Assembly (NCBI RefSeq): GCF_014199945.1
Contig: NZ_JACHOR010000003.1
Span: 186,001-250,000, forward strand
DNA length: 64,000 nucleotides
Direction of reading: 5' to 3'
From: Brevundimonas variabilis
GTDB lineage: Bacteria > Pseudomonadota > Alphaproteobacteria > Caulobacterales > Caulobacteraceae
Numbering within the stretch: the stretch's first letter is position 1; every line of letters starts with the position of its first letter. Shown here in pieces: positions 1 to 8,769 of the stretch. The position numbers and the translations under genes are program-made. The notes below the pieces were generated by a model. That model made no database searches, was not told where the DNA came from, and worked only from the letters and a program-made list of their open reading frames with translations.

Positions 1-728
1 TCAAAGACCACGATATGGGCTGCTGCGAGGTCAGTGACGTGGATATAGTCGCGTAACGCCGAACCATCTGGCGTGTTGTAGTCGGTTCCGTATACCTGAA
101 GCGGAGGCCTCGTGCCCAGCGCTGCGCCAATCGCGAGCGGGACGAGATGGGTTTCGGGCTCGTGCGCCTCGCCAATGTCGGCACTGGCGTCCGCGCCAGC
201 GGCATTGAAGTATCGCAAAATCGCATAACGCGTATCCGACACTTCTCCTGTCCATCTCAACGCACTCTCGAACGCCAGTTTAGTGGCCCCGTAGGGGTTG
301 ATGGGAACCGTTGGCGATGCCTCGGTCAGCCTGGGCTGAGACCCGGGGTCTCCATAAACTGCAGCAGTCGACGAAAACAGAAACCGCCTGACACCATGTC
401 TTTGCAGATGCTGAAGAAACGAGATGCCCTTGGAGACATTCTCCGAATAATAATGGAGCGGGTCCCGAACCGAGGCCCCAACGAGGCTTTTGGCCGCGAA
501 ATGCATCACGCCGTCGATCGCGTAGTCCTCAACAGCACGCGCAACAGCTTCGGCACTTGCGATATCCCCTTCGATAAGAGGTCCGTACCGGACTGCCGTG
601 CGCTGGCCTGTCGAAAAATCATCCAGCGTTACCGGCAGATAGCCGCGTTCCGACAACGCCTTGCAAACATGGGACCCAATGTATCCGGCTCCGCCCGCCA
701 CCAGGATCGCTCTTCCATCCGTTTGCAT
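1..728 (-). CDS. galE: UDP-glucose 4-epimerase (GalE/ExoB), 3' end beyond window
   Basis: Interconverts UDP-glucose and UDP-galactose in the cytoplasm and so supplies UDP-galactose for the EPS made by the neighbouring glycosyltransferases; in succinoglycan loci this enzyme is called ExoB. The reverse-strand translation from the ATG at 728 begins with the Rossmann motif GGAGYIGSH near residue 9, then shows an SSTAAVYG catalytic serine/threonine segment, NPYGATK with the Tyr-x3-Lys pair, and YFNAAGAD. About 242 residues are present and the frame is open at base 1, so roughly 80-90 C-terminal residues lie outside. An ATG at 732 is in another frame. The short-chain epimerase family is certain; the exact nucleotide-sugar substrate is inferred from motifs and context. 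Confidence 0.93.
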   Translation of the reverse strand, partial: MQTDGRAILVAGGAGYIGSHVCKALSERGYLPVTLDDFSTGQRTAVRYGPLIEGDIASAEAVARAVEDYAIDGVMHFAAKSLVGASVRDPLHYYSENVSKGISFLQHLQRHGVRRFLFSSTAAVYGDPGSQPRLTEASPTVPINPYGATKLAFESALRWTGEVSDTRYAILRYFNAAGADASADIGEAHEPETHLVPLAIGAALGTRPPLQVYGTDYNTPDGSALRDYIHVTDLAAAHIVVF

Positions 729-837
729 TCATCGCTCCGAAAAAAAAGGCAGCTTACAATCTTAACTAATCAAAAATGGTGATAGAGCTAAACTTTAGCC
801 TGTGCGACCCGCAACTCGTGCCAAAGATGGAAACAAC

Positions 838-1128
838 ATGGGTACCCCTGCCCGCCGTGACCCGAATCCGCAACCGGTCCGTACAGAAGCGGGTGATACG
901 AAGAGCTCAGACATAGAGCCGTTTGAGATCGGGGGTAGACCCAGGAACCACGACCGTTCGAACACCCGCGCTTTTCCAACCACTATTGACGCGCGCTGGG
1001 AAGGGCCGCCGCCTCCGACACGCTGGTCGCGCCGTCGCACTCTGGCCTTCGTGATCGTCGTCTCGGGCCTCCTGTGGACAATCATCATTGCCGCCATTGT
1101 CGGGGGGATACGCCTGATCGCCACCTGA
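838..1128 (+). CDS. Small tail-anchored membrane protein (WSRRRTLAF type)
   Basis: Predicted 96-residue protein with a long polar, proline-rich N-terminal region and one C-terminal hydrophobic segment of about 22 residues, preceded by a basic cluster (RWSRRRTLAF) and containing LWTIIIAA. This suggests a cytoplasmic body with a C-terminal membrane anchor. The ATG at 838 is preferred over an upstream in-frame GTG at 802 that has no ribosome-binding site. It sits between galE (divergent) and the priming sugar transferase (same strand). Its last 35 residues align with the 53-residue protein at 26901-27062 (WSARRTLAFVVV, LWSAIAI), so it is one of a set of small proteins associated with this locus. 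Function unknown. Confidence 0.6.
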   Translation: MGTPARRDPNPQPVRTEAGDTKSSDIEPFEIGGRPRNHDRSNTRAFPTTIDARWEGPPPPTRWSRRRTLAFVIVVSGLLWTIIIAAIVGGIRLIAT

Positions 1129-1204
1129 TCGGCTGGCAAGGATAGTGCAATGCCCGCTCCGTCGTCAGCCTTGTTGGCACGACTTGTACGGAAATGGCAC
1201 GTGT

Positions 1205-1882
1205 ATGACCCTACATCTCTGTCTCGACAGCATGGTCGCTAACCGACGTGGCCGTCGCCCAGAAACCGGAGCGAGGCTGGAACCCTACCGAGTCCTGGAA
1301 CTGCTGCTTGTAACCCTCGCGCTGATTTTCCTGCTCCCCCTCCTTGTTATCCTCGCGGTGGCTGTAAAGGCCACATCCCGCGGGCCGGCGCTCTATCGTC
1401 AGGATCGTCTCGGTCTGGATGGTCGCTTGTTCGGGTGCCTGAAGTTCAGGTCCATGCAGATCGATGCTGGAGAAAGACTGGCTGCCCTCCTGGAGACTGA
1501 CCCGATCGCGGCTCAAGAGTGGGCCGTCTATCGGAAGCTAACGAATGACCCCCGCATCACGCCCCTGGGTCACTTCCTTCGCCGCAGCAGCCTTGACGAA
1601 CTACCCCAGCTTTTCAATGTTCTGACCGGTGAAATGAGCCTTGTTGGCCCTCGCCCGATCGTGGTGGACGAAATCCATTATTATGGACGTCACATCTCGA
1701 CCTACTGCAGCGTCCGCCCTGGCATTTCCGGCCTGTGGCAGATCAGCGGGCGCAGCAACACGACCTACCGTCGTCGGGTGGCGTTCGACCGGCTTTACGT
1801 GAAGAGGAAGTCATTCGGTCTGGACGTCGCCATTACGCTCAAGACCATTCCTGCGGTGTTGACTTCGCGTGGCGCGCGCTGA
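1205..1882 (+). CDS. exoY: Undecaprenyl-phosphate sugar-1-phosphate transferase (ExoY/WcaJ type)
   Basis: Priming enzyme that transfers a sugar-1-phosphate, usually galactose or glucose, to undecaprenyl phosphate at the cytoplasmic face of the inner membrane and so starts EPS repeat-unit synthesis. About 225 residues: one N-terminal membrane segment (residues ~28-50) and then the bacterial sugar transferase domain with KFRSM, a Lys-Leu-x-Asn-Asp-Pro-Arg-Ile-Thr stretch, [26 protein letters not shown] and the C-terminal [14 protein letters not shown]. The domain is complete and lacks the long N-terminal part of WbaP. ATG 1205 (weak GGAA upstream) and ATG 1232 are both possible; GTG 1145 would add an unlikely cysteine-rich extension. 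Sugar identity cannot be read from sequence. Confidence 0.9.
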   Translation: MTLHLCLDSMVANRRGRRPETGARLEPYRVLELLLVTLALIFLLPLLVILAVAVKATSRGPALYRQDRLGLDGRLFGCLKFRSMQIDAGERLAALLETDPIAAQEWAVYRKLTNDPRITPLGHFLRRSSLDELPQLFNVLTGEMSLVGPRPIVVDEIHYYGRHISTYCSVRPGISGLWQISGRSNTTYRRRVAFDRLYVKRKSFGLDVAITLKTIPAVLTSRGAR

Positions 1883-2006
1883 TGTCTTGATATCGACACG
1901 CGGCACGTCCAAGGCTTCAAGGGTTCGAAAGCGCCCATCCCGGCTCGCATAAGGGATCAAGGCGCTGGACACGGTCTCTCTGAATGCCAAGCGGAATGTT
2001 CCAGTC

Positions 2007-2126
2007 ATGGTTGCTATCGTTCTGGGTGCGCCTGTCATTCTCGTGCTGATGATGGTGATCCTCTGGCCAACAGTCTCGAAATGGCGCAGTCGACGCAGAC
2101 GGCGTAAAAACTCCTACTGGAAATAA
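2007..2126 (+). CDS. Possible 39-residue single-span membrane peptide
   Basis: Short frame ATG 2007 to TAA 2124-2126: a hydrophobic segment of about 18 residues (IVLGAPVILVLMMVILW) followed by a strongly basic tail with RSRRRRRK. The composition is that of a single-span peptide with a cytoplasmic basic end. It lies between the priming transferase and a glycosyltransferase on the same strand, 14 bases before the next start. A GGA about 11 bases upstream is a weak ribosome-binding site. It matches the pattern of small membrane peptides elsewhere in this window but has no clear sequence similarity to them, and it could be chance. Confidence 0.35.
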   Translation: MVAIVLGAPVILVLMMVILWPTVSKWRSRRRRRKNSYWK

Positions 2127-2140
2127 TAGATCGTGCTCGC

Positions 2141-3040
2141 ATGACAGACATGCCCCAAAAATCCGCGATCGATGTCTGCATCTGTACATTTCGACGTGCC
2201 AGCCTGAGCGTAACGCTCGAGTCAATTCGCGAACAGACCGGCTGGCTTGGGCCAGTCAGGATCATTGTTGCCGATAATGACGACACGCCATCTGCACTGC
2301 CACTCGTAGAAGCGGCGCGTCAGACTGGGCTGATCATTCATTACGTCCATGCACCAGCTCGAAACATTTCGATTGCCAGGAATGCTTGTCTCGCAGCGAC
2401 GGAGGCTCCGCTTGTTGCCTTTATCGATGACGATGAGGTTGCCCACACAACCTGGCTGGATGAGCTGGTGGCCGCGCTCAACGCCGATCCCCGCCTCGTC
2501 GCTGTCTTTGGGCCTGTGCGCGCACTGTACCCCGAACATGCGCCTGCATGGGCCCGGAAGGCGGACCTCCATTCTACCGAGCCCGTCATTACGCCCGCAG
2601 GGGTGGATACTGGGTATACCTCCAACGCCATGGTTCGGGCCAATGCGCTGGCCGGTCAGCGGTTCGACGAGGCCCTCGGTCGATCAGGCGGAGAAGACAC
2701 TGATCTGTTCACGCGCCTTCACAAGCAAGGGGCTCGCTATGGCGTCGCTCCGAAGGCCATCGTCTTTGAGGCCGTGGCTTCAGACAGGCTGAATACACGC
2801 TGGCTGGCGACCCGCGCCTTTCGCTCGGGCCAGACCCATGCCCGGCGCTTCTTGGCGGGCATCAACACGCGGACCAGAGCGTTTGCTGTTGCCGCAGCGA
2901 AATGCCTGTACTGCATGGCTTTGACCCTTCTGTATGCGGGTTCGCCCAGTCAGTGGCGGAGGGCGTGGGTTCGGGCATCACTGCATGCGGGCGCAGCAGC
3001 ACGATTGTGCGGGTTTCGAGAGGGTCGGCTTTATGGCTGA
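2141..3040 (+). CDS. Family 2 glycosyltransferase
   Basis: Predicted 299-residue GT-A-fold enzyme that adds a sugar from a nucleotide-sugar donor to the lipid-linked EPS intermediate at the inner membrane. The N-terminus VCICTFRRASLSVTLESI is the usual GT2 opening strand and helix; IVADNDD and FIDDDE (about residues 48 and 96) are the nucleotide-binding and DxD metal-binding positions; GEDTDLFTRL near residue 186 is the GT2 acceptor-side ED motif. Hydrophobic stretches near the C-terminus (AVAAAKCLYCMALTLLY) may lie on the membrane. Its stop overlaps the next gene by 8 bases, indicating translational coupling. Donor and linkage are not predictable. Confidence 0.85.
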   Translation: MTDMPQKSAIDVCICTFRRASLSVTLESIREQTGWLGPVRIIVADNDDTPSALPLVEAARQTGLIIHYVHAPARNISIARNACLAATEAPLVAFIDDDEVAHTTWLDELVAALNADPRLVAVFGPVRALYPEHAPAWARKADLHSTEPVITPAGVDTGYTSNAMVRANALAGQRFDEALGRSGGEDTDLFTRLHKQGARYGVAPKAIVFEAVASDRLNTRWLATRAFRSGQTHARRFLAGINTRTRAFAVAAAKCLYCMALTLLYAGSPSQWRRAWVRASLHAGAAARLCGFREGRLYG

Positions 3041-4097
3041 GATCGATTCAGACCAACCGCATCCCAGGCGTCAGCCAGCGGATGGCTCCCAGATGCCTAA
3101 GGATGTTCCGATCCTGCTGTTCTACGATGGCTATGAGGAAAAGGCGATCCCCGGTCACCTGGGGCGCCTCTACTCGAATGCTCGACGGTTGGCCCGACAA
3201 GGATGGAGAACATTTCGAGGGCGGCAGACGCACACCGGGTTCTACACGGCCTTCCTTGGACTCAAGTCATCGCTTGAAGCCATCGGATATCGCGTTCGCG
3301 TGAACGACTTCGCCGCCGCCCGGGCCAATCCCGATCGTCCCATCGGGATCGCCGGCTTTCCCTCAGTGATCGACAAGGTTCGCCTGCCAAATCCCTATGT
3401 GTTCGGGCCAGGAGACTACGGGGCAGACGAACGCGCGCGCCGGGTCGGGGCGGATCCAAACGCTCGCATCCTGACCCAACCGTGCCAATGGGCCGTAGAT
3501 TACAATCAGCAATGGGTGGGCGATAAGGGCGCTGTCTATTTCGCTGGTATCGACGTGAATGCTTGGCCCGACGTATCCGAACGACCCAAAACGTTCGACT
3601 TCCTTGTCTACGACAAGATTCGATGGCATCGGGATACGCGCGAGGCCACAGTCCTGAACTCTTGCCTGGCGCATCTTGATGCTCGCGGGATGACTTACAC
3701 CGTCAAACGCTACGGTGAGCATCATGTCTCGGCATTTCGCAGTGCGGTGCAGCAAAGCTCGGCACTTCTCTTCTTGTGCGAACACGAGACCCAAGGGTTG
3801 GCCTACCAGGAAGCGATGTCCAGCGGGCTTCCTGTTCTCGCATGGGACGACGGCGATCTGGTCGATCCGTTCCAGAAGTCACGGGCTCCCGTTGATCTTA
3901 AGGTCAGTTCCGTGCCTTATTTCGACAAGCGCTGTGGCATGACGTTTACGATGGCGGATTTCGAAAACGTACTTGACGAGTTCTGGGAAATGCGAGCGTC
4001 TTTTCGTCCACGGGACTATGTTTCAGACACCCTTTCTCTGGAGAGATCTGGACAGCTCTATGTTCGCCTGCTCGCCGCAGCTGGAGCTGGCCGCTGA
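3033..4097 (+). CDS. GT-B-type glycosyltransferase (family 4/1 like)
   Basis: Predicted 354-residue glycosyltransferase acting on the EPS repeat unit. The C-terminal half has the GT-B nucleotide-sugar pocket: SSALLFLCEHETQGLAYQEA, with the Glu-x7-Glu-type arrangement, followed by MSSGLPVLAWDDGD. The N-terminal half (ILLFYDGYEEKAIPG, then GRLYSNARRLARQGWRTFRGRQ) is less typical, and classical GT4 signatures are only partial. The ATG at 3033 overlaps the upstream gene by 8 bases; in-frame codons further upstream lie inside that gene. Its 3' end overlaps the convergent polymerase gene by 40 bases (4058-4097). Confidence 0.8.
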   Translation: MAEIDSDQPHPRRQPADGSQMPKDVPILLFYDGYEEKAIPGHLGRLYSNARRLARQGWRTFRGRQTHTGFYTAFLGLKSSLEAIGYRVRVNDFAAARANPDRPIGIAGFPSVIDKVRLPNPYVFGPGDYGADERARRVGADPNARILTQPCQWAVDYNQQWVGDKGAVYFAGIDVNAWPDVSERPKTFDFLVYDKIRWHRDTREATVLNSCLAHLDARGMTYTVKRYGEHHVSAFRSAVQQSSALLFLCEHETQGLAYQEAMSSGLPVLAWDDGDLVDPFQKSRAPVDLKVSSVPYFDKRCGMTFTMADFENVLDEFWEMRASFRPRDYVSDTLSLERSGQLYVRLLAAAGAGR

Positions 4098-5434
4098 CTG
4101 TTCAGTGAACCTTTGTCTGCCGCCGCAGAACCTCGGCCTGCCCTGCCAAGGCGGATTTTTCTCGCGGCTGGATGAACGGCTGCCAGATACCCGGACGCCG
4201 CTGTGACCCCGATCAGGATCCCAGATGAGCCAAACGGACCCGTGATCGTCTCAACTTTGGCACGCGCAACAAGAACGACAGCTGACGCCGCGAGGAAAAT
4301 CCCGGCAGTTGTAGCCTGCGCTCCCATATTGCGGATAATCACGCGCGCCATGCCAAATCCCAGGCAAAGCAGCGTTAAGACCAACCCAGCAATTCCAAGA
4401 TCAACGGCCAACTCCCTGTAGGTGTCGTGAAAGTTGAATCCGGCACCAGAAGACAAACCCGCCCAGCGCAACAGGCCGATCGTTTCTGTCCCAGACCCAA
4501 GCCAGGTGGATCGATACCCATATCCCAAAACAGGACGCGCGCTGATCATCTTGTCTGCGTGAGCCCAGAGATAGTCCCGGCCCGTCAAGCCGATGTCCTT
4601 GCCGAGAACGTCGACGACAAACCACTCATAAAGCCGAACGAGGTCGGACTGGATCAGCCATAGAGGCAGGGCAAACATCAGCACCATAACGCCCAACATG
4701 AGCTTGGATCCTGCCGGCAAACGAAACGCCAAGGCCAGGAGCAGAGCGGCCATGAGGAACAAAATGGTCGTTATGACAGCCCCGCTGGCGAAGGTGTAGG
4801 CCAGCACGAACGCTGCAAAAGCCGATGCCGGCAAAGCAAGCAGTCGTATCCAGCGCGCTTCCGTTGTCGAGAAAGCCGTCATCACAGCACTGCAGACTGC
4901 GAGTTGGCAAAGCTGCCCCATCTCGTTCTTGGATCCCAGGACGCCGATGAGAACCGGGCCTTGCGGCGAGCCGCCCTGGCGACCGGAGATGAGGCAGAGC
5001 AAAAGCACCAGCAAGGTGCTGAAGAACACGATCCTGAGAAATGTTTTTGGGGTCGTCACGCTGGCTAGGGTGACGGCCGCCGCGAACGTTATCGCCAATT
5101 GCGTGCCATATCGGAAAGATATCCCTGGCTCGGTCGACCATAAAGCCGACAAGGGTGCCAAGGCCGCTACCAGCAAAATCGGCCAACAGCGGAACAGACC
5201 TGTGATTACCGTGAGAGGCGCTAGGGCGACGATGCCCATCGTCGCCGCCATCATGAGCAAAGGTGCAATGGGACCGAGCAGGCTCAACCAGGATGCCGTA
5301 AACAGCAGGTATCCGCAGGCAATAATCAGTCCATTCTTGGCACCAATGTGCGGACCAGCCGCAGCGGGGCGGACAAAACGCTTTCCCCTCGCCAGTGGCA
5401 CGTCGACGGGACTGAAGGAAATGGCAGGCCTCAT
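4058..5434 (-). CDS. O-antigen ligase / Wzy-type EPS polymerase (first copy)
   Basis: Predicted 458-residue polytopic inner-membrane protein with about ten hydrophobic segments, of the O-antigen ligase/polymerase superfamily (ExoQ-like), which joins lipid-linked repeat units in the periplasm. The diagnostic part is the large periplasmic loop: SARPVLGYGYRSTWLGSG, then NFHDTYRELAVDLGIAGLVL, where the conserved histidine follows the Wzy_C pattern. The C-terminal ~40 residues are polar and read through the 3' end of the convergent glycosyltransferase gene, so this tail is probably dispensable. The start is shared with the divergent control region 5435-5653. A second homologue lies at 16840-18291. 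Confidence 0.85.
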   Translation of the reverse strand: MRPAISFSPVDVPLARGKRFVRPAAAGPHIGAKNGLIIACGYLLFTASWLSLLGPIAPLLMMAATMGIVALAPLTVITGLFRCWPILLVAALAPLSALWSTEPGISFRYGTQLAITFAAAVTLASVTTPKTFLRIVFFSTLLVLLLCLISGRQGGSPQGPVLIGVLGSKNEMGQLCQLAVCSAVMTAFSTTEARWIRLLALPASAFAAFVLAYTFASGAVITTILFLMAALLLALAFRLPAGSKLMLGVMVLMFALPLWLIQSDLVRLYEWFVVDVLGKDIGLTGRDYLWAHADKMISARPVLGYGYRSTWLGSGTETIGLLRWAGLSSGAGFNFHDTYRELAVDLGIAGLVLTLLCLGFGMARVIIRNMGAQATTAGIFLAASAVVLVARAKVETITGPFGSSGILIGVTAASGYLAAVHPAARKIRLGRAGRGSAAADKGSLNSQRPAPAAASRRT

Positions 5435-5653
5435 GCCGAAGCCTTAGAACTGACGAACCTATCCATCAAGCCGATACTCCAGTCGCAGATATTGGAGGCG
5501 TGGAAGCAGGGATGCTTTTCCTTGGCATCAACCACGTGCGCCGGGTAAGTTCTTAGGGAGCATGAGGTCGCCGACGGTGGCACTCTGTCAAGGTGCTGAC
5601 AGCCGGTTTATGCGGCTTTGTGTTGTTCGACCACGGTGTTAACAAAGCCGCAA

Positions 5654-6577
5654 ATGTCTCCGCTCGTCAGCGTCATAATGCCGGCCCGAAACGTCGAGCG
5701 GTATATCGATACAGCCATCACGAGTGTGCGCGGGCAAAGCCTCGGTTCGTTCGAGTTGATTGTCATCGACGACGGATCCTCAGACCAGACGGCCCGGATT
5801 GTCGAAAGGCACTGCGCAAAAGACAGCCGTGTCCGTCTCATCTCTGGAAAAGGCCGCGGTCCAGGGGCCGCACGCAATCTGGGATTCGCGTGTGCAACCG
5901 GGCGCTGGCTTGCCGTAGTCGATTCAGATGACGAAATTCTGCCCGACAGGTTGGCAACACTCGTAGACGCTGCAGCCAACAAGGCTCATCTCGTTGCAGA
6001 CAACCTGGTCGCCTTTTACGACGATGGGCGCACGCCGCATGCCTGGCTCAATGGGAGTTCCTGGGAGCAGGCCCATGTCATCTCGCTGAAAGCCTTCCTG
6101 CTGGCAGGGATAGAGGGCGATGCCACAGATCAACCTGGCTACCTCAAGCCCCTTTTCGACAGGCTCTGGCTAGAGCAACAAGGCCTTCGATATGACGAAT
6201 CCCTGACGATCGGAGAAGACTACGATCTGGTGGCGCGCGCGCTGGCGCAGGGTGCAATCTACCAGTTCATTCCTGAAGCGGCTTATCGCTATCGTCGGCA
6301 TTCCGCGTCCACGTCGCACCGGATCACGCCGGCACAACTGGAGGCCATGATCGGTGGGTTCGAACGACTACGGACCAGCCTCTCGGAGAATGAAGCGTCA
6401 GCTCTGGATCGACGCGTCTCGAGCCTGGTTCTTGATCAGAGGTTTCTCGGCATCGTGGAAGACACGAAGGCCGGTTCGGTTCTGACGCTCTTCAAGGCCT
6501 TCCAGGACCCGGGTTTACGCAGCCGACTGTTCCGAGCCGCAGCTGGCGGGCTCGCGAGGCGTCTCCGCGGCTCTTGA
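5654..6577 (+). CDS. Family 2 glycosyltransferase, ExoO-like
   Basis: Predicted 307-residue GT-A glycosyltransferase similar in layout to ExoO of succinoglycan synthesis. The N-terminus reads PLVSVIMPARNVERYIDTAI; the metal site is VVDSDDE near residue 95; a later GYLKPLFDR and IGEDYDLVARAL (about residue 190) carry the ED acceptor motif. The same KPL-x-DR and GEDY-x-L signature occurs in the enzyme encoded at 15875-16843, so the two are paralogues. The ATG at 5654 is chosen because it begins just before the conserved first strand; an in-frame TTG at 5618 would add a cysteine-rich leader. It is alone on its strand, between a divergent polymerase and a convergent operon. Confidence 0.85.
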   Translation: MSPLVSVIMPARNVERYIDTAITSVRGQSLGSFELIVIDDGSSDQTARIVERHCAKDSRVRLISGKGRGPGAARNLGFACATGRWLAVVDSDDEILPDRLATLVDAAANKAHLVADNLVAFYDDGRTPHAWLNGSSWEQAHVISLKAFLLAGIEGDATDQPGYLKPLFDRLWLEQQGLRYDESLTIGEDYDLVARALAQGAIYQFIPEAAYRYRRHSASTSHRITPAQLEAMIGGFERLRTSLSENEASALDRRVSSLVLDQRFLGIVEDTKAGSVLTLFKAFQDPGLRSRLFRAAAGGLARRLRGS

Positions 6578-6602
6578 GTCACTCACATCATGATTACAGG
6601 CA

Positions 6603-6639
6603 GTGAACTGACCTCAATGGACCTTTCGGGTCAGTTCAC
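6603..6639. terminator. Hairpin between convergent genes, likely bidirectional terminator
   Basis: Perfect 11-base inverted repeat: GTGAACTGACC at 6603-6613 and GGTCAGTTCAC at 6629-6639, with a 15-base loop. It lies in the 69-base gap between the convergent genes ending at 6577 and 6647. There is no T-tract on either side, so an intrinsic terminator is not proven; the position and perfect stem favour transcript termination or 3'-end protection. Confidence 0.55.
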
Positions 6640-6646
6640 CGCAGCA

Positions 6647-7636
6647 TCAGGGGCGGCGGCTCATCCGCTCCCGCCAAAAGCCGATCGACCATCCGAGATG
6701 CATAGCCATTGCGGCAAAGCCAGACAGCAATCCGCACAGGCTTGGCCCTGCCGTCACGCTGGCCACCACGCCCCCGACAATCGAAGCCGTAGCCCAGGCC
6801 AGAGCGGGAAACGCGAGGAGTGCTGAGACCGGCAAAACGGTCGCCAAAGGGATCCCAATGACGGCAGCGACCACAGCAGGCAGAACCAGAAGAGGAAGGG
6901 CCTGTCTTGGCCGCAGACGTTGCCGATGGAGAGCCAGCGTTCTGGCACGCCCACGGCCGTAGTTCACATACTGCCGGAACAAGGGCGCGATTGCTCGGCG
7001 GGGTAGATATTCGATTGCCAGTTCAGGCTCCAGCCAGATCCGGCCCCCACTTTTCGTCAACCGAAGATCGAACTCTGCATCCTCGTTATGAGAAAAGCTC
7101 TCGTTGTAGCCACCGAGCGCGAGAAAACGATCGAGCCGGAAAAGGGCGTGGTGACCATGGTCAACCCACCCCCCCTGCCCGCCCATTCGGTGGGCCGCAC
7201 CGCCCGTGCCGATGCGACTGTTCTGGGCGGTCGCAGCCGCTCGCTGGAAACACGTTTCAGCAACCGTTTTCATCGGGACGACAACTGAGTCCGCTGCGTG
7301 CTTCTGGGCAATGAATGCCAGCCCAGCGGCATAGTCATCCGGGTAGCGCGCATGTGCATCGATACGAATGAGGTACTGACGCCCGGATCCATATTGGTGC
7401 GCTGCTGCGTTCACACCGGCGGACTGAAGCCGGGCGGGATTGTGCAGAAGCCGGATGTTCCGGGCGAGCGCCCCCTGCTTAAGGACTATATCCTGGCTGC
7501 CGTCCGTGCTGCCGCCATCGGCCACGATGATCAAATCGTCGGGGCTATTCTGCGAACGAAGTTGTTCCAACAGATGCGGCAAGTGCCGGGCCTCATTCAG
7601 GCACGGGATAACGATCAGGAGACCATCGGCACTCAT
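6647..7636 (-). CDS. exoA: Family 2 glycosyltransferase with membrane anchor, ExoA-like
   Basis: Predicted 329-residue enzyme resembling succinoglycan ExoA, which adds a glucose to the lipid-linked intermediate. The N-terminus LLIVIPCLNEARHLPHLL, then DGGSTDGS (UDP binding), IRIDAHARYP (DxD-equivalent, DAH), and SHNEDAEFDLRL (acceptor ED motif) are typical. The C-terminal third has two or three hydrophobic helices (ALPLLVLPAVVAAVIGIPLA and following), as in ExoA proteins. Its ATG overlaps the stop of the upstream ExoL-like gene by 4 bases, so it is the third gene of an operon that starts with the nucleotidyltransferase at 9923. Confidence 0.82.
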   Translation of the reverse strand: MSADGLLIVIPCLNEARHLPHLLEQLRSQNSPDDLIIVADGGSTDGSQDIVLKQGALARNIRLLHNPARLQSAGVNAAAHQYGSGRQYLIRIDAHARYPDDYAAGLAFIAQKHAADSVVVPMKTVAETCFQRAAATAQNSRIGTGGAAHRMGGQGGWVDHGHHALFRLDRFLALGGYNESFSHNEDAEFDLRLTKSGGRIWLEPELAIEYLPRRAIAPLFRQYVNYGRGRARTLALHRQRLRPRQALPLLVLPAVVAAVIGIPLATVLPVSALLAFPALAWATASIVGGVVASVTAGPSLCGLLSGFAAMAMHLGWSIGFWRERMSRRP

Positions 7637-8769
7637 GCTGCGACACGTCCTGCCAGTGCCGAAACGAGACTCCGACAGGTCTCCCGATCGCAGATCAGGT
7701 CAGACCTCGGTATTTCAGTCGCCGCCACCACCAAGGCTTCGTATTCGAGCGGAGAGAGTTGAACCAACCGGTCCCTGAGGTCGCTCGCATTGTCCAGGAC
7801 CAGTCCTGCTCCCCTCGCCTCCAGCCATCTGGCCGTCTCCAAGCCAGCCAACGCGATAATGGGGCGATTGAATGCCCCACCTTCATAGAGGCGGTTTGGC
7901 AAGAGCCACGAGGAGTTCAATCCCTCTTCGAAAAAATCAATCGCCCAGACAAAATGAACCTGCTCGTAAAGGCTTGGAAGATCGGCCGCCGTGTACTCGC
8001 CGCCAAAGCGGATGCCGGGCAGGTCGGCGACCTCCCTTTCAAAATCGTCAAAGACCGCAGGGGACGGCCGGCCGGATATCAGAACTTCAATCCGGCCGGC
8101 TGATGCCGCTGCCATTTCAGAAAGCAGAGTCAGAGACTTGCGGCACCGAAGCATGCCAAACCATCCGACAATCCAGGGGGGTGCTGCCATGGGAGCGGTG
8201 TTCGGCATCGCACCCTCACCTTCCAGTGACACCAGCCGGTTCTCGATCAGGAGGCAATTGGCCTGGCCAGGATACTGGACGCTGAAATAGTTTCGTTCGA
8301 ACGCGGGTGAGCTGACAATCACGCGCGAAACTCGCTTTAGCAGGAACTGTTCGAGGCTCCTCAGGCATCGGGAAGCGAGGCCGGTCCCCAACATCAAACG
8401 GTGAACATCAAGGCACTCGTAATGCAGCGGTACCCGCGAGCGCCCTAGGAGCGCTACCCAAGCCAGCAGCAACATCTCAAGGTTCCTGGCGATCACGATA
8501 TCCGCATCGCGGACAAGATCGCGGAGGCGGACAGGCTTCAGGATCCAGGAAGCAACCTTCACAGCCCTCTGTGCAAAGGCACCATCGGCTGTGGTCCCTA
8601 ATCCGAAGACCTTGGGGTCACTGGTGGCGATCGGTCGGCGATGAAATCCGGCCGTCAGCACCTTTGCGCCCCCTGCTTCGAGCATGATCACTCTCCGACG
8701 GACTGCCGGATCAGTGAGGTCAGGAACGAGATAGGCGATCGAAGACAGCACTGGCGTTTCGACACTCAC
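7633..8769 (-). CDS. exoL: Glycosyltransferase, ExoL-like (GT-B)
   Basis: Predicted 378-residue glycosyltransferase that resembles ExoL of succinoglycan synthesis in length and layout. The N-terminus has IAYLVPDLTDPAVRRRVIML; a middle segment ARNLEMLLLAW and HYECLDVHRLML fits this family, and WIVGWFGMLRCRKSLTLL begins the C-terminal domain, followed by FFEEGLNSSWLLPNRLYEGG, which corresponds to the donor-binding loop. It overlaps its neighbours by 4 bases on both sides (start with the nucleotidyltransferase stop, stop with the exoA-like start), so all three are translationally coupled. An alternative is that it acts on the lasso product rather than EPS; the sequence does not decide. Confidence 0.75.
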   Translation of the reverse strand: MSVETPVLSSIAYLVPDLTDPAVRRRVIMLEAGGAKVLTAGFHRRPIATSDPKVFGLGTTADGAFAQRAVKVASWILKPVRLRDLVRDADIVIARNLEMLLLAWVALLGRSRVPLHYECLDVHRLMLGTGLASRCLRSLEQFLLKRVSRVIVSSPAFERNYFSVQYPGQANCLLIENRLVSLEGEGAMPNTAPMAAPPWIVGWFGMLRCRKSLTLLSEMAAASAGRIEVLISGRPSPAVFDDFEREVADLPGIRFGGEYTAADLPSLYEQVHFVWAIDFFEEGLNSSWLLPNRLYEGGAFNRPIIALAGLETARWLEARGAGLVLDNASDLRDRLVQLSPLEYEALVVAATEIPRSDLICDRETCRSLVSALAGRVAA